Assembly: GCA_900638155.1 (NCBI GenBank)
Contig: LR134495.1
Span: forward strand, 806,001 to 870,000
DNA from: Mannheimia haemolytica
GTDB lineage: Bacteria; Pseudomonadota; Gammaproteobacteria; Enterobacterales; Pasteurellaceae
Length of the DNA stretch: 64,000 nt
Direction of reading: 5' to 3'
Part shown: positions 8,526 to 17,998 of the stretch, piece by piece
How positions within the stretch are numbered: the first letter of the stretch is position 1
Layout of the letters: every line of letters begins with the position of its first letter
Notes under the pieces: model-generated
The model's database searches: none
Seen by the model: only the letters and a program-made list of their open reading frames with translations
Told to the model about the DNA's origin: nothing
Program-made: the position numbers and the translations under genes

Positions 8526-9761
8526 CTATTTGCGTTTATGATCGTAATGAATCTTCCATAACATTCTGGCATCTAAATTTGCAGAGGCAAACATCGTTAA
8601 GAAAACCGCTGCACCAAAATAGAAAGCGGCTTCCCCTACCGAGAAACTCAGAATTTGCCCACGTTCTAATAATGACATCATCAGCGATAACACGAATAAA
8701 TCCAGCATTGACCAGCGTCCGACAAAATGGACGTAGTGCAGTAGTTTCATTTGCCAATGAATTGAGTGTTTCCATTTGTAATGAATCGCCAGCAAGAGAT
8801 AAAAAATAATCGTAATTTTGCTCACCGGCACCGCAATACTAGCGATAAACACAATCGCTGCCACGGTATAGCTTCCCATTTCCATAAATAGAATGACCCC
8901 CGACATTAATGAATCTGCCGAAACCTGCCCTGCCAATTCAGTGGTCGAAATCGGGAAAATATTTGCCGGAATCATCATAATCGTTCCTGCAATTAAGCAA
9001 GCCCAAACCCGTTGTATTTTAACGTTATCGGAAATTGATAAATTGCTTTCACAACGAGGGCAGCGTTGTTGTCCTTTTAAATCCAAGATGGTTTCATCAA
9101 AGCAATATTCACAGGTCGGGCAAAGGGTCGGGTTGCTTGGGTGGTCAAAGGGTAATGCGTGATATTCAGGGTAAAAGCGTTCCCACGCTTGTTTGGGATC
9201 GGTTTTAATAAAAAGTAGGGTGTTTAAGATCGTTACTAACACAAAGGCGATTAGATTTACATCGAAATGTAAGTCGGCATAGTCTCGAATTTTAAAAGCA
9301 GCTACTGCCAGGGCAACTAAATAGACATCAAGCATTACCCATTCTTTTATTTTAGTTAAGAAAATTAGAGTGTAACGGGGGCGTTGGCGAATAATACGTT
9401 GTAGCTGAATGGTTAAAATTAGCAATACAAATGCAATCGGCATTATTACCGCGCAGACTAGCACCATAAAAGCGGTGTAAGGGTAGCCCTCCGTTGCCAT
9501 CTTCCAAATACCGTCCCATACGGTAGCATTAATTTTGATGCCGAGTAAGTCAATGCTCATCAAGGGAAAAGTAAGTGCGAAGGGAAGCAAAATTAAGATG
9601 GCTAATGCCAGAAAAGCACTGCGGTGCAAGCTCCATGTATTGCTTTTGCGTAATATATTATGGCAGACCGGGCAAACGGCATTGCCATTTGACGTGAGCG
9701 GGACTCGCACTTGTTGCCCACATTCGCTACAGCTTTGTAAAATGATTCTGTTTATTTTCAT
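8526..9761 (-). CDS. PqiA/LetA-family membrane protein without a local MCE partner
   Basis: 411 residues. Two zinc-ribbon-like CxxC pairs open each half (CSECG with CPVCHN near the N-terminus, CPTCEYC with CPRCES around residues 215-240). Each is followed by four hydrophobic segments, the duplicated PqiA/YebS (LetA) fold. In E. coli such proteins sit in the inner membrane and work with a cognate MCE-domain tunnel protein (PqiB or LetB) in lipid transport between membranes. No MCE gene follows: the next gene is convergent yccS. PqiA and LetA cannot be told apart confidently. Confidence 0.85.
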   Translation of the reverse strand: MKINRIILQSCSECGQQVRVPLTSNGNAVCPVCHNILRKSNTWSLHRSAFLALAILILLPFALTFPLMSIDLLGIKINATVWDGIWKMATEGYPYTAFMVLVCAVIMPIAFVLLILTIQLQRIIRQRPRYTLIFLTKIKEWVMLDVYLVALAVAAFKIRDYADLHFDVNLIAFVLVTILNTLLFIKTDPKQAWERFYPEYHALPFDHPSNPTLCPTCEYCFDETILDLKGQQRCPRCESNLSISDNVKIQRVWACLIAGTIMMIPANIFPISTTELAGQVSADSLMSGVILFMEMGSYTVAAIVFIASIAVPVSKITIIFYLLLAIHYKWKHSIHWQMKLLHYVHFVGRWSMLDLFVLSLMMSLLERGQILSFSVGEAAFYFGAAVFLTMFASANLDARMLWKIHYDHKRK

Positions 9762-9847
9762 TTTTTGATCTTCTATTAAATTAGGTGGTTATTTTCTACT
9801 TTATCGTAGAGATTGCAAGCGGTTAAATTTGGCAAACTTTTTTCAAA

Positions 9848-9862
9848 TTGCATTTTATGCAA
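9848..9862. promoter_or_regulatory. Candidate IlvY operator upstream of ilvC
   Basis: The palindrome TTGCAT-TTT-ATGCAA has the T-N11-A geometry of LysR-family sites and lies just upstream of the predicted ilvC promoter. IlvY activates ilvC in enteric bacteria. No ilvY gene is in the window, so the assignment is inferred from position and symmetry. Confidence 0.45.
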
Positions 9863-9884
9863 TATAAGATATTAATATTTTCAA

Positions 9885-9912
9885 TTTACGCAATGTTAGG
9901 TTAAGGTATAAT
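9885..9912 (+). promoter_or_regulatory. Predicted ilvC promoter
   Basis: A perfect -10 TATAAT (9907-9912) lies 16 bp after a TTTACG -35-like hexamer (9885-9890). This leaves an untranslated leader of about 60 nt before the ilvC ATG. Confidence 0.6.
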
Positions 9913-9981
9913 CAAATCAAACTATAACAATGTGCAAACAAAACATCATATCAATTTCATTAATTCAAATAAGGATTAAAA

Positions 9982-11463
9982 ATGGCTAACTATTTCAACA
10001 CATTAAATTTACGTCAAAAATTAGACCAATTAGGTCGTTGTCGCTTTATGGATCGTAACGAGTTTGCAGACGGTTGCAATTTCTTAAAAGGCAAAAAAAT
10101 TGTGATTGTCGGCTGTGGCGCACAAGGTTTAAACCAAGGTTTAAATATGCGTGATTCAGGCTTAGATATTGCTTACGCTTTGCGTGCCGAAGCAATTGCT
10201 GAAAAACGTGCTTCATTTAAACGTGCTTCTGAAAACGGCTTTGTAGTGGGTACTTATGAGCAATTAATCCCAACAGCAGATTTAGTGATTAACTTAACGC
10301 CGGACAAACAACACTCAAAAGTGGTTGCCGATGTAATGCCGTTAATGAAACAAGGTGCAGCATTCGGTTATTCACATGGTTTCAACATTGTTGAAGAAGG
10401 TGAGCAAATTCGTCCGGATTTAACGGTTGTGATGACTGCTCCGAAATGCCCGGGCACGGAAGTGCGTGAAGAGTACAAACGTGGCTTCGGTGTGCCAACC
10501 TTAATTGCAGTTCACCCGGAAAATGACCCGAAAGGCGAAGGTTTAGCCATTGCGAAAGCGTGGGCGAGTGCTACCGGTGGTGATCGTGCCGGCGTATTAG
10601 AATCTTCATTCGTGGCAGAAGTGAAATCTGACTTAATGGGTGAACAAACCATTCTTTGCGGTATGTTACAAGCCGGTTCAATCGTATGCTACGACAAATT
10701 AGTGGCGGAAGGTAAAGATCCGGCTTACGCAGGTAAATTGATCCAATACGGTTGGGAAACGATTACCGAAGCGTTAAAACAAGGCGGTATCACCTTAATG
10801 ATGGATCGTTTATCGAACAGTGCAAAATTGCGTGCGTTCGAGCTTTCTGAGCAAATCAAAGAAGAATTAGCGTTCTTATTTGAAAAACATATGGACGACA
10901 TCATCAGCGGTGAGTTCTCATCAACTATGATGGCAGACTGGGCAAACGGCGATGTAAACTTATTAAAATGGCGTGAAGAAACTGGTAAAACTGCCTTTGA
11001 AAACGCACCACAAGCAGACGGTATTAAAATTTCTGAGCAAGAATACTTTGATAACGGTGTGTTAATGGTTGCAATGGTGAAAGCAGGGGTTGAATTAGCG
11101 TTCGATACAATGGTTTCAGCAGGTATTTATGAAGAATCGGCTTACTACGAGTCTCTACACGAGTTACCGTTAATCGCAAACACCATCGCTCGTAAACGTT
11201 TATACGAAATGAACGTGGTAATTTCAGACACCGCAGAATACGGTAACTACTTATTCTCTCACGTTGCAACGCCGATTTTAGCGGAGAAAATTATCCCAAC
11301 GTTAGAGAAAGGTGATTTAGGCGAGCCAACTCCGGCAGTGGAAATCGACAACGTTACCTTACGTGATGTGAATGATGCAATCCGTAACCACCCAATCGAG
11401 TTAATCGGTCAAGAATTACGTGGTTATATGACAGATATGAAACGTATCTCTTCACAAGGCTAA
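9982..11463 (+). CDS. ilvC: Ketol-acid reductoisomerase (class II, long form)
   Basis: 493 residues, the long enterobacterial form. The N-terminal Rossmann motif [12 protein letters not shown] (about residues 45-56) binds NADPH, and the knotted C-terminal domain is duplicated. It isomerises and reduces acetolactate and acetohydroxybutyrate to the dihydroxy acids of valine/leucine and isoleucine synthesis, using Mg2+. RBS AAGGA lies 7 nt before the ATG. It is monocistronic, followed by two successive hairpins. An operator-like palindrome and a promoter lie upstream. Confidence 0.97.
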   Translation: MANYFNTLNLRQKLDQLGRCRFMDRNEFADGCNFLKGKKIVIVGCGAQGLNQGLNMRDSGLDIAYALRAEAIAEKRASFKRASENGFVVGTYEQLIPTADLVINLTPDKQHSKVVADVMPLMKQGAAFGYSHGFNIVEEGEQIRPDLTVVMTAPKCPGTEVREEYKRGFGVPTLIAVHPENDPKGEGLAIAKAWASATGGDRAGVLESSFVAEVKSDLMGEQTILCGMLQAGSIVCYDKLVAEGKDPAYAGKLIQYGWETITEALKQGGITLMMDRLSNSAKLRAFELSEQIKEELAFLFEKHMDDIISGEFSSTMMADWANGDVNLLKWREETGKTAFENAPQADGIKISEQEYFDNGVLMVAMVKAGVELAFDTMVSAGIYEESAYYESLHELPLIANTIARKRLYEMNVVISDTAEYGNYLFSHVATPILAEKIIPTLEKGDLGEPTPAVEIDNVTLRDVNDAIRNHPIELIGQELRGYMTDMKRISSQG

Positions 11464-11492
11464 CAAGCGGTTAGATTTACACAAAATTTTGC

Positions 11493-11524
11493 AAAAGTGC
11501 GGTAAAATAACCGCACTTTTTACC
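11493..11524 (+). terminator. ilvC terminator built from an inverted pair of AAAGTGCGGT cores
   Basis: The perfect 11-bp stem AAAAGTGCGGT (11493-11503) / ACCGCACTTTT (11510-11520) ends in a T run. The core AAGTGCGGT is the Haemophilus-type (Hin) uptake signal, unlike the Apl-type core that dominates this window; an Apl-type core (ACAAGCGGT) sits 25 bp upstream. Confidence 0.85.
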
Positions 11525-11533
11525 ACTAACTAA

Positions 11534-11565
11534 AAAACCTGTAAGTGTTGGCTTACAGGTTTTTG
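11534..11565. terminator. Second terminator between ilvC and purC
   Basis: The stem AAACCTGTAAG (11535-11545) / CTTACAGGTTT (11552-11562) has flanking A and T runs, so it can terminate ilvC read-through and the convergent purC transcript. Confidence 0.8.
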
Positions 11566-11603
11566 TTTTGCAAAAAATAGTGTAAATTAAACCGCTTGTT
11601 GCC

Positions 11604-12461
11604 TTATTTAGTTAATAAATCTAATGCTTCTTGATATTTGGCTACGGTTTTTTCAATTATCTCTGCCGGCACTTTCGGGGCTGGGGCTTGTTTATTCCAA
11701 CCGCTGTTTTCCAGCCAGTCACGCACGAATTGTTTGTCAAATGAAGGGGGATTTGTCCCTTCTTGGTAGGTTTCAACCGACCAAAAACGGCTGGAATCCG
11801 GGGTGAGGACTTCGTCCATTAGCGTTAGTTCGCCGTTTTCATCTAAGCCGAATTCAAATTTGGTGTCACAAATAATAATGCCTTTGGTCAGGGCGTAGTT
11901 TGCCGCTTCAGTGTAGAGTTTTAGAGCGGCATCACGCACTTTGGCGGCAAGTTCTTGACCGATCTGGCGTTCGCACTCTTCGTAGCTGATATTAATATCG
12001 TGATCACCCACCTCGGCTTTGCTGGACGGTGTGAAGATCGGGTGTGGTAATTTACTTGCCTCAACTAAGCCTTCCGGTAATTTTAAGCCGCAGATCGTGC
12101 CGGTTTGTTGGTAATCTTTCAGCCCCGATCCGGTCAAATAACCCCGCACGATAGATTCAATTTTCACCGGCGTTAAACGTTTGCAAACAACTGCACGATG
12201 TTGAATAGCCTCTGCCTCTTCTTTCGGTAGCACGTCAAACACAGTGTCGCCGGTGAAGTGGTTTGGCATAATATGAGCTAATTTGTTGAACCAGAAGTTG
12301 GAGATCTGGGTAAGGATTTCGCCTTTACGGGGAATAGGATCGTCTAAAATAACATCAAAGGCAGATAATCGGTCTGTGGCAACCATTAGCATACGTTTTT
12401 CGTCGATTTCGTAGAGATCACGGACTTTGCCGGAGTAGATCTTTTTGAGGCTGATTTGCAT
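11604..12461 (-). CDS. purC: Phosphoribosylaminoimidazole-succinocarboxamide synthase
   Basis: 285 residues from the ATG at 12461 ([20 protein letters not shown], the family N-terminus); in-frame upstream codons have no family similarity. The SAICAR synthetase signatures FxxNKxAH-like ([14 protein letters not shown]) and [15 protein letters not shown] are present. It joins aspartate to CAIR in an ATP-dependent step of purine synthesis. The length fits the longer eukaryote-like/Haemophilus form rather than the 237-residue E. coli enzyme. A near-perfect PurR box lies 56-71 bp upstream, so purine repression is expected. Confidence 0.95.
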   Translation of the reverse strand: MQISLKKIYSGKVRDLYEIDEKRMLMVATDRLSAFDVILDDPIPRKGEILTQISNFWFNKLAHIMPNHFTGDTVFDVLPKEEAEAIQHRAVVCKRLTPVKIESIVRGYLTGSGLKDYQQTGTICGLKLPEGLVEASKLPHPIFTPSSKAEVGDHDINISYEECERQIGQELAAKVRDAALKLYTEAANYALTKGIIICDTKFEFGLDENGELTLMDEVLTPDSSRFWSVETYQEGTNPPSFDKQFVRDWLENSGWNKQAPAPKVPAEIIEKTVAKYQEALDLLTK

Positions 12462-12516
12462 AGTGTTATTCCTACTTTGTTGAATTTGCAAAAAATCAGG
12501 CAAATTATACCGCTTT

Positions 12517-12532
12517 ACGCAAACGTTTGCGA
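12517..12532. promoter_or_regulatory. PurR operator upstream of purC
   Basis: ACGCAAACGTTTGCGA matches the palindromic PurR consensus ACGCAAACGTTTGCGT in 15 of 16 positions. It lies between the divergent purC and his transcription units, on the purC-proximal side. This predicts hypoxanthine/guanine-dependent repression of purC. Confidence 0.88.
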
Positions 12533-12579
12533 TAATTGTTTTAGGGAGATGAAAAATAGCAATTTTTAATAAAAAACAC

Positions 12580-12608
12580 TTGTCATTGCCAAAATTTAGG
12601 CGTATCTT
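12580..12608 (+). promoter_or_regulatory. Predicted his operon promoter
   Basis: A TTGTCA -35 (12580-12585), a 17-bp spacer and a TATCTT -10 (12603-12608) lie directly before the leader peptide ORF. Confidence 0.6.
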
Positions 12609-12638
12609 TTGAAACAATTTAGTTTGGAGAACAGCAAA

Positions 12639-12683
12639 ATGGCATTTATTCGTACTCATCACCACCATCATTTACCTGAATAA
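12639..12683 (+). CDS. hisL: his operon leader peptide ([14 protein letters not shown])
   Basis: A 14-codon ORF with five consecutive histidine codons (CAT CAC CAC CAT CAT), preceded by TTGGAG 10 nt before the ATG. It is followed by mutually exclusive hairpins ending in a terminator before hisG. This is the classical his attenuation design: when charged tRNA-His is scarce the ribosome stalls on the His codons, the antiterminator forms and hisGD are transcribed. Confidence 0.93.
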   Translation: MAFIRTHHHHHLPE

Positions 12684-12705
12684 TCTTTCGGGCATTTGGT
12701 ATGTG

Positions 12706-12785
12706 CGGAAGATAAGACTTCCGAGTACGCCTAAACGCAGCACAAATTTAACCCTCTCGGAAGTGATTTCGAGAGGGTTTTTTAT
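12706..12785 (+). promoter_or_regulatory. his attenuator: pause hairpin, antiterminator and intrinsic terminator
   Basis: Pause hairpin: CGGAAG (12706-12711) / CTTCCG (12718-12723). Antiterminator: ACTTCCGAG (12717-12725) pairs with CTCGGAAGT (12756-12764). Terminator: AACCCTCTCG (12750-12759) / CGAGAGGGTT (12770-12779) followed by Ts. The 12717-12725 strand takes part in the first two structures and 12756-12759 in the last two, so the alternatives exclude each other as attenuation requires. Confidence 0.9.
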
Positions 12786-12818
12786 ATTTACAATTTAAAA
12801 CATAAGAAGGAAACAACA

Positions 12819-13718
12819 ATGACAACACAAGATCGATTAAGAATTGCGATGCAGAAAAAAGGTCGCCTAAGTCAAGAGTGTAGTGAGTTACTGAAACAAT
12901 GTGGCGTGAAAATCATTTGGAACGATCAACGCCTGATTGCCTATTCAGAAAATATGCCGATTGAAATTTTGCGGGTGCGTGATGATGACATTCCGGGCTT
13001 AGTTTTTGATGGCGTGGTCGATCTCGGCATTATTGGCGAAAATGTGCTAGAGGAAGTTGAATTAGGGCGATTAAGTGCAGGTGAGAACGTTGCCTATAAA
13101 AAACTCCTCCAGCTCGATTTTGGCGGTTGCCGTTTATCGTTAGCGATTGATCGTGATAAAAAATATCACAATATCAAGGAATTAGAAGATGCTGTGATTG
13201 CGACATCGTACCCAAATCTATTAAAACGGTATATGAAAGAGCAAAATGTGCCGTTTAAAAGTATTTTACTCACCGGTTCGGTTGAAGTTGCCCCAAGTGC
13301 AGGCATTGCCAATGCAATTTGCGATTTAGTCTCCTCAGGGGCAACATTAGAGGCGAACGGGTTAAAAGAAGTTGAAGTCATTTACCGCTCAACTGCTTGT
13401 TTAATCCAACGCCAAGAGCCACTTTCAGCAGAAAAACAAGCGTTAGTCGATAAGCTATTAACCCGTATTCAAGGGGTACAACAAGCAAGCGAATCAAAAT
13501 ATATTATGCTCCACGCACCTAAAGACAAACTGGCGGAAATTACCGCTTTATTACCCGGTGTGGAAAACCCGACTATTTTACCCTTAGCTAACGACCAAAC
13601 CCGTGTGGCAATGCACGTTGTCAGCCAAGAAAACCTGTTCTGGGAAACGATGGAGCAGCTAAAAGAAATGGGAGCAAGTTCCGTATTAGTCTTACCGATT
13701 GAGAAAATGTTGGCGTAA
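12819..13718 (+). CDS. hisG: ATP phosphoribosyltransferase (long form)
   Basis: 299 residues, the long homohexameric HisG form with a C-terminal ACT-like regulatory domain (about 225-299), so no HisZ partner is needed. It catalyses ATP + PRPP to phosphoribosyl-ATP, the first and feedback-inhibited step of histidine synthesis. The PRPP-loop region [20 protein letters not shown] (about 152-171) is well conserved. RBS AAGGA lies upstream. It is preceded by the His leader/attenuator and followed 12 bp later by hisD. Confidence 0.96.
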   Translation: MTTQDRLRIAMQKKGRLSQECSELLKQCGVKIIWNDQRLIAYSENMPIEILRVRDDDIPGLVFDGVVDLGIIGENVLEEVELGRLSAGENVAYKKLLQLDFGGCRLSLAIDRDKKYHNIKELEDAVIATSYPNLLKRYMKEQNVPFKSILLTGSVEVAPSAGIANAICDLVSSGATLEANGLKEVEVIYRSTACLIQRQEPLSAEKQALVDKLLTRIQGVQQASESKYIMLHAPKDKLAEITALLPGVENPTILPLANDQTRVAMHVVSQENLFWETMEQLKEMGASSVLVLPIEKMLA

Positions 13719-13730
13719 AAGGAATCAAAT

Positions 13731-15014
13731 ATGCAAACCCTAATTTGGAACAATTTAACAGAAAATGAGCAGCAGCAATATCTTGCCCGTCCGGCACAGG
13801 TGGTTGGCGAGAGTATTAAAGCGGCGGTCGATGAAATTAAAGCCAATGTACTCGCTAACGGCGATAAGGCATTATTTGAGCTGGCTGAAAAGTTTGATAA
13901 AGTGAAATTGGAGAGCTTAGTGGTATCAGAACAGCAGATTCAGCAAGCACAGAGCCGTATTTCACCAGAGCTTAAGCAAGCGATTCAAAATGCGAAAGCG
14001 AATATTGAGGCTTTCCATCAGGCACAGCAAAATCAAGAGGTGGATATTGAAACTCAACCCGGGGTGCGTTGCCAAGTCATCACTCGCCCGATTAATGCTG
14101 TAGGGCTGTATATTCCGGGCGGTTCAGCTCCACTTTTCTCTACTGTGTTAATGCTTGCAGTGCCGGCAAAAATTGCCGGTTGTAAGAAGATTGTGCTTTG
14201 CTCGCCACCGCCGATTGCTGATGAAATTCTCTACACCGCCCATTTGTGTGAGGTAGAAACAATTTATGCGGTGGGCGGGGCTCAAGCAATTATTGCGATG
14301 GCAAATGGCACACAAACGGTAGCGAAAGTAGATAAAATTTTCGGCCCGGGCAATGCGTTTGTGACGGAGGCAAAACGCCAAGTTGTGCAAGAAGGCACGG
14401 CGATTGATATGCCGGCAGGCCCGTCTGAAGTGCTGGTGATTGCCGATGAGTTTGCCGATCCTGCATTTGTGGCGAGCGACTTGCTCTCTCAAGCGGAACA
14501 CGGAGCTGATTCCCAAGTGATTTTAGTCACGCCAAGTGAGAGCTTGGCACAAGCGGTCGATGAAGAATTAGAAAAGCAGGTGGCAGTTCTGCCTCGTGCT
14601 GAAACTGCCTGTAAAGCATTGGCTCACAGTCGAACTTTTATTGCTGAAAACGTGCAACAAGCTGTCGAAATTAGTAATAAATATGCGCCCGAACATTTAA
14701 TTGTGCAAACTGAAAATGCCCGCTCACTGTTAGCGGATTTAGATAATGCCGGCTCGATTTTCTTAGGGGCGTATTCGCCGGAAAGTATGGGGGATTATGC
14801 CAGCGGCACCAACCACGTTTTACCGACTTATGGTTATACTAAAACCTATTCGAGCTTAGGCTTGGCTGATTTTAGCAAGCGAATGACGGTGCAGGAGCTG
14901 ACACCACAAGGCTTTCTAGCCTTAGCTGAAACGGTTGAGCGAATGGCAAGTGCAGAATTGTTAGATGCACACCGTAATGCGGTTAGTTTACGAGTGGCAA
15001 AATTAAAAGCCTAA
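13731..15014 (+). CDS. hisD: Histidinol dehydrogenase
   Basis: 427 residues. It shows the zinc and substrate site motifs [11 protein letters not shown] and [15 protein letters not shown], and the C-terminal [19 protein letters not shown] stretch. It performs the last two oxidations, L-histidinol to L-histidine, with NAD+. RBS AAGGA precedes the ATG. In the usual enteric order hisC would follow, but here the operon stops: an uptake-signal dyad, a terminator and convergent plsX come next. Confidence 0.96.
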   Translation: MQTLIWNNLTENEQQQYLARPAQVVGESIKAAVDEIKANVLANGDKALFELAEKFDKVKLESLVVSEQQIQQAQSRISPELKQAIQNAKANIEAFHQAQQNQEVDIETQPGVRCQVITRPINAVGLYIPGGSAPLFSTVLMLAVPAKIAGCKKIVLCSPPPIADEILYTAHLCEVETIYAVGGAQAIIAMANGTQTVAKVDKIFGPGNAFVTEAKRQVVQEGTAIDMPAGPSEVLVIADEFADPAFVASDLLSQAEHGADSQVILVTPSESLAQAVDEELEKQVAVLPRAETACKALAHSRTFIAENVQQAVEISNKYAPEHLIVQTENARSLLADLDNAGSIFLGAYSPESMGDYASGTNHVLPTYGYTKTYSSLGLADFSKRMTVQELTPQGFLALAETVERMASAELLDAHRNAVSLRVAKLKA

Positions 15015-15015
15015 A

Positions 15016-15062
15016 TACAAGCGGTTGAATGGGTAAATTTTTTTGCAAATTTGACCGCTTGT
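15016..15062. repeat. Inverted uptake-signal pair after hisD
   Basis: ACAAGCGGTTGAA at the left and TTTGACCGCTTGT at the right face each other across an AT-rich centre. It is an Apl-type uptake-signal dyad between convergent genes, possibly adding to termination of hisGD. Confidence 0.75.
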
Positions 15063-15083
15063 GTCTTTAAGAAACAAGAAATG

Positions 15084-15117
15084 AAAATAAGCGAACAGTT
15101 GAGTTCGCTTATTTTTG
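15084..15117. terminator. Bidirectional terminator between hisD and plsX
   Basis: The perfect 13-bp stem AAAATAAGCGAAC (15084-15096) / GTTCGCTTATTTT (15103-15115) has a 6-nt loop. It overlaps the last codons of plsX. Confidence 0.85.
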
Positions 15118-16131
15118 GTTTAACCCCTGTAGGATTTTATTTGGAATGTCGCCTTGAATTTGTTGCACCGCATAATCAATGGCGTAATAAAAGGCATTGG
15201 TGTTTGCTCCGCCGTGGCTTTTCACGACCACTTTGGATAAGCCGAGCAAGGTCGCACCGTTATGGCGGTCTGGGTTAATTTGTTGCAATTTGCGGTAGTA
15301 ACGGTAGAACATCACTTTCAGTAAATACCGTTTGGTGTTACGGCAGATATTAGAATCTGCTTTTTCTTTTTTAAACAGAGAAATAATGTTTTTAGCTGCC
15401 CCTTCCAACGCTTTTAACGCGATATTACCGGTGTAGCCATCGCAAATAATCACATCGGTGAGATAGTTTGTTAATTTATCGCTTTCAATAAAGCCGGTGT
15501 AATTTAAGTCTTGTCTGTTTTTCAGCAGTTGATGCACCGCCTGAAGTTGTGCCGTACCTTTATTTTCTTCTGTACCAATATTCAATAAAGACAGGCGAGG
15601 GTAAACCAAATCAAGCATTACTTGGGCAAACAGATTTCCCATTTCGGCAAATTGTTGTAGCTGGTGATTGCTTACTTCAATATTTGCCCCTAAATCTAAC
15701 ATTACGCTCGATTTTCCGTTGAGGGTAGGAATTAGCGAGGTGAGCGCAGGGCGTTCAATATTCGGTAAAGGTTCAATCAATAATTTTGCCAGCCCCATTA
15801 ACGCACCGGTGTTACCGCCACTGACACAACCTTGTGCCTTGCCCTCTTTTACTGCCTCAATCGCTAACCGCATAGAACTATTTTTGCTTTGGCGGATGGC
15901 AGTAGTAAACGGAACATCGGCTTCGATCACTTGTTCGGTATGATGAAGTTGGATTTTAGGGTGATTAAGTAGAGCGTGTTTTTGTAATAAAGGGGTTATT
16001 TGGTGTTCATCGCCAAATAATAAAAAAGAGAGGCTTGGATTTTGTTTTAAGGCTTTTTCCAGTGCAGGAATAGTAACACGGGGACCAAAGTCCCCGCCCA
16101 TCACATCTACTGCAAGAGTGATATCAACCAA
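15109..16131 (-). CDS. plsX: Phosphate acyltransferase PlsX
   Basis: 340 residues with the family N-terminus (TLAVDVMGGDFGPRVTIPA) and the GCVSGGNTGALMGLA motif around residue 100. It makes acyl-phosphate from acyl-ACP to feed PlsY in membrane phospholipid synthesis. The only start compatible with the conserved N-terminus is a TTG at 16131, with GAGGT upstream; no ATG or GTG fits, so weak initiation is predicted. It is the third gene of yceD-rpmF-plsX, 18 bp after rpmF. The usual downstream fab genes are absent here. Confidence 0.93.
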   Translation of the reverse strand: MVDITLAVDVMGGDFGPRVTIPALEKALKQNPSLSFLLFGDEHQITPLLQKHALLNHPKIQLHHTEQVIEADVPFTTAIRQSKNSSMRLAIEAVKEGKAQGCVSGGNTGALMGLAKLLIEPLPNIERPALTSLIPTLNGKSSVMLDLGANIEVSNHQLQQFAEMGNLFAQVMLDLVYPRLSLLNIGTEENKGTAQLQAVHQLLKNRQDLNYTGFIESDKLTNYLTDVIICDGYTGNIALKALEGAAKNIISLFKKEKADSNICRNTKRYLLKVMFYRYYRKLQQINPDRHNGATLLGLSKVVVKSHGGANTNAFYYAIDYAVQQIQGDIPNKILQGLNQK

Positions 16132-16149
16132 GATAAACCTCGAAAGGAA

Positions 16150-16320
16150 TTATTTGTTGATTACTTTACGACCACGGTAGTAACCGTCTGCAGTTACATG
16201 GTGGCGAAAGTGAGTTTCACCACTGGTTTTATCTACTGAAACTGCTGCAGTTGTTAATGCATCGTGTGAACGACGCATATCACGACGTGAACGAGATTTC
16301 TTATTTTGTTGAACAGCCAC
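16150..16320 (-). CDS. rpmF: 50S ribosomal protein L32
   Basis: 56 residues from a GTG start at 16320 ([20 protein letters not shown]), basic, ending in [10 protein letters not shown]. This is the standard length for L32, a small protein of the large subunit. AGGAGAAAG lies just upstream. It is placed between yceD and plsX, the conserved order in gammaproteobacteria, and is cotranscribed with both. Confidence 0.96.
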   Translation of the reverse strand: MAVQQNKKSRSRRDMRRSHDALTTAAVSVDKTSGETHFRHHVTADGYYRGRKVINK

Positions 16321-16336
16321 GGGCTTTCTCCTAGAT

Positions 16337-16858
16337 CTAGTTTTTCTTTAAATTAGCTAATACTGCGAACGGGTTTGGTTTTTGTGCCAGTTCTTCCGGC
16401 AATTCGCCAAATACCTGTTCACTCACGGACACTTCACAGTGTTCTTCACTATGCATCGGGACTAGAGGTAATTCAAGAATAAATTCATCTTCAATCATAT
16501 CTAGTAAATTTACTTCACCGAACTCGTTTACTTCGATAGGTTCATAAATTTCGGGCAAGATGTCCGCCTGATCCATGTTAGACACCGGACTGAAAACAAA
16601 TGAACAGTCGAGCGTTTGTGTAAACGGGTCACCACATCGTTGGCAATCAAGTTCCACATCCACTTTGGTCGTGCCTTTAATCACAGTCAAGCGTTGCGGA
16701 TCGACATATAACGAGAGAGTAACTTGTGCATCATGCACATTACATACTAATTCACCCAAGCGTGTTAGAAGATTACCTGAAATGTAGCCTTCATAATCTA
16801 CGCGACGCTGAGCGTCTTTGTACGGGTCAATTGTAAGGGGTAGTTTTACCTTTTGCAT
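16337..16858 (-). CDS. yceD: YceD / DUF177 family 23S rRNA accumulation protein
   Basis: 173 residues. The DUF177 signature [12 protein letters not shown] (CxxC near residue 75) is followed by an acidic segment containing [28 protein letters not shown] sequence. In E. coli and plants the family promotes 23S rRNA accumulation. First gene of yceD-rpmF-plsX, 16 bp before rpmF. The region upstream (16859-17074) should carry its promoter and that of divergent ypjD; I saw no further gene there. Confidence 0.93.
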   Translation of the reverse strand: MQKVKLPLTIDPYKDAQRRVDYEGYISGNLLTRLGELVCNVHDAQVTLSLYVDPQRLTVIKGTTKVDVELDCQRCGDPFTQTLDCSFVFSPVSNMDQADILPEIYEPIEVNEFGEVNLLDMIEDEFILELPLVPMHSEEHCEVSVSEQVFGELPEELAQKPNPFAVLANLKKN

Positions 16859-17074
16859 AGGGTGTGCATATTACAGATAGAAAGCAAATTAGTCAAAGGA
16901 AAATTATTGTTTTCAGCGAGATAATCCTGTCGCTAAAATCCGAATTTCAATTTAAGGTAAAATGCACATTTTTTTAGGATAATTTTTGATCTAGCCATAG
17001 CAAAAACTAGCTAAAACTGTTACTTTTGATTAAAATTCTGATAGTTATTCTTATTTGACGAGATTCGAGACAAT

Positions 17075-17872
17075 ATGTTACTTCCTCTTCTATCCATTGT
17101 TGCTTACGCTTTAACGCTGCTTTGGGTTGCCCCTACTTTGGTGAATTTAGAAAGTGCCACAACCGCTAATAAAAAACCCAATATTACATTAGTATTTGCA
17201 TTAGGGTTAATGGCAATCATTCTTCATTTCTCTGTGTTATATGATGAATTATTTTTAATTGAAGGGCAGAATTTTACGTTAACCAATGTGGTCTCATTAA
17301 TGAGCTTTATTATGGCAGCTTGCGTAACTTTTGCTTTGCTGAAATGGAAAACAGCTTGGTTTCCTTTAATTATTGTGTATTCGTTCGCCATTTGTAGCGT
17401 GGCGGTTGCAAGTTTTGTGCAAGGGAATTTTATTCGGCATTTAGAGCAAAATGCAGGTTTGTTGTTCCATTTAGGAATCGCTTTATTCTCTTATGCTTTA
17501 TTTTTCTTAGCCTTAATTTACGCGTTTCAATTAAAGTGGTTGGATCGCAAACTAAAAAGCAAAAAAATGGTCTTTTGTTCGATTTTGCCACCGTTAATGT
17601 CGGTTGAACGCCATTTCTTTACGTTAACCTTAGCTGCCCAAGCAATGTTGACGCTAACGTTGTTTTCCGGTGTGGTTTATTTGCATAACTTTTTTGAGCC
17701 TGAACATATTCACAAAGCGATTTTCTCGTTTTTAGCTTGGATTGTTTACAATATTCAACTACTTGGTCAATGGAAATTGCGTTGGCGTGGGAAACGGGTG
17801 CTTATTTATTCAATTTCGGGTATGATACTGCTCACCATTGGCTATTTTGGTAGTCGTTTGATCGTCAATTAA
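17075..17872 (+). CDS. ypjD: YpjD inner-membrane protein (CcsA/cytochrome c assembly-like fold)
   Basis: 265 residues with about eight hydrophobic segments and the C-terminal HIHKAIFSFLAWIVYNIQLL region of the CcsA-like (cytochrome_C_asm) family. It lacks a full WxWD tryptophan-rich haem-handling motif, so a cytochrome role is not proven. The precise role is uncertain. It is followed by corB as in E. coli, where the two also adjoin; the pair may form an operon. Confidence 0.85.
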   Translation: MLLPLLSIVAYALTLLWVAPTLVNLESATTANKKPNITLVFALGLMAIILHFSVLYDELFLIEGQNFTLTNVVSLMSFIMAACVTFALLKWKTAWFPLIIVYSFAICSVAVASFVQGNFIRHLEQNAGLLFHLGIALFSYALFFLALIYAFQLKWLDRKLKSKKMVFCSILPPLMSVERHFFTLTLAAQAMLTLTLFSGVVYLHNFFEPEHIHKAIFSFLAWIVYNIQLLGQWKLRWRGKRVLIYSISGMILLTIGYFGSRLIVN

Positions 17873-17998
17873 TGTCTTACAAGCGGTCAAAAAAGCAAAA
17901 TTTTTTGCAAGGCATCAGTTGGTTGCCTACAACGTGAGGTAGTGACAACGCTTTTAGTGTTACTACCTTTTATGATTAATTCACATAGGAATTTTATT

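Noticed and set aside
12639..12683. Poly-histidine run that could be mistaken for a vector-derived His tag
   Set aside because: It is a separate 14-codon ORF followed by overlapping alternative hairpins and hisG, with mixed CAT/CAC codons, so it is the natural his leader peptide.
17942..17998. Longer N-terminus for the CorB-like protein from the GTG at 17942
   Set aside because: The GAGG upstream is only about 2-3 nt from that GTG, and the extra residues do not fit the family N-terminus. The TTG at 17999 has a better-spaced AGGA.
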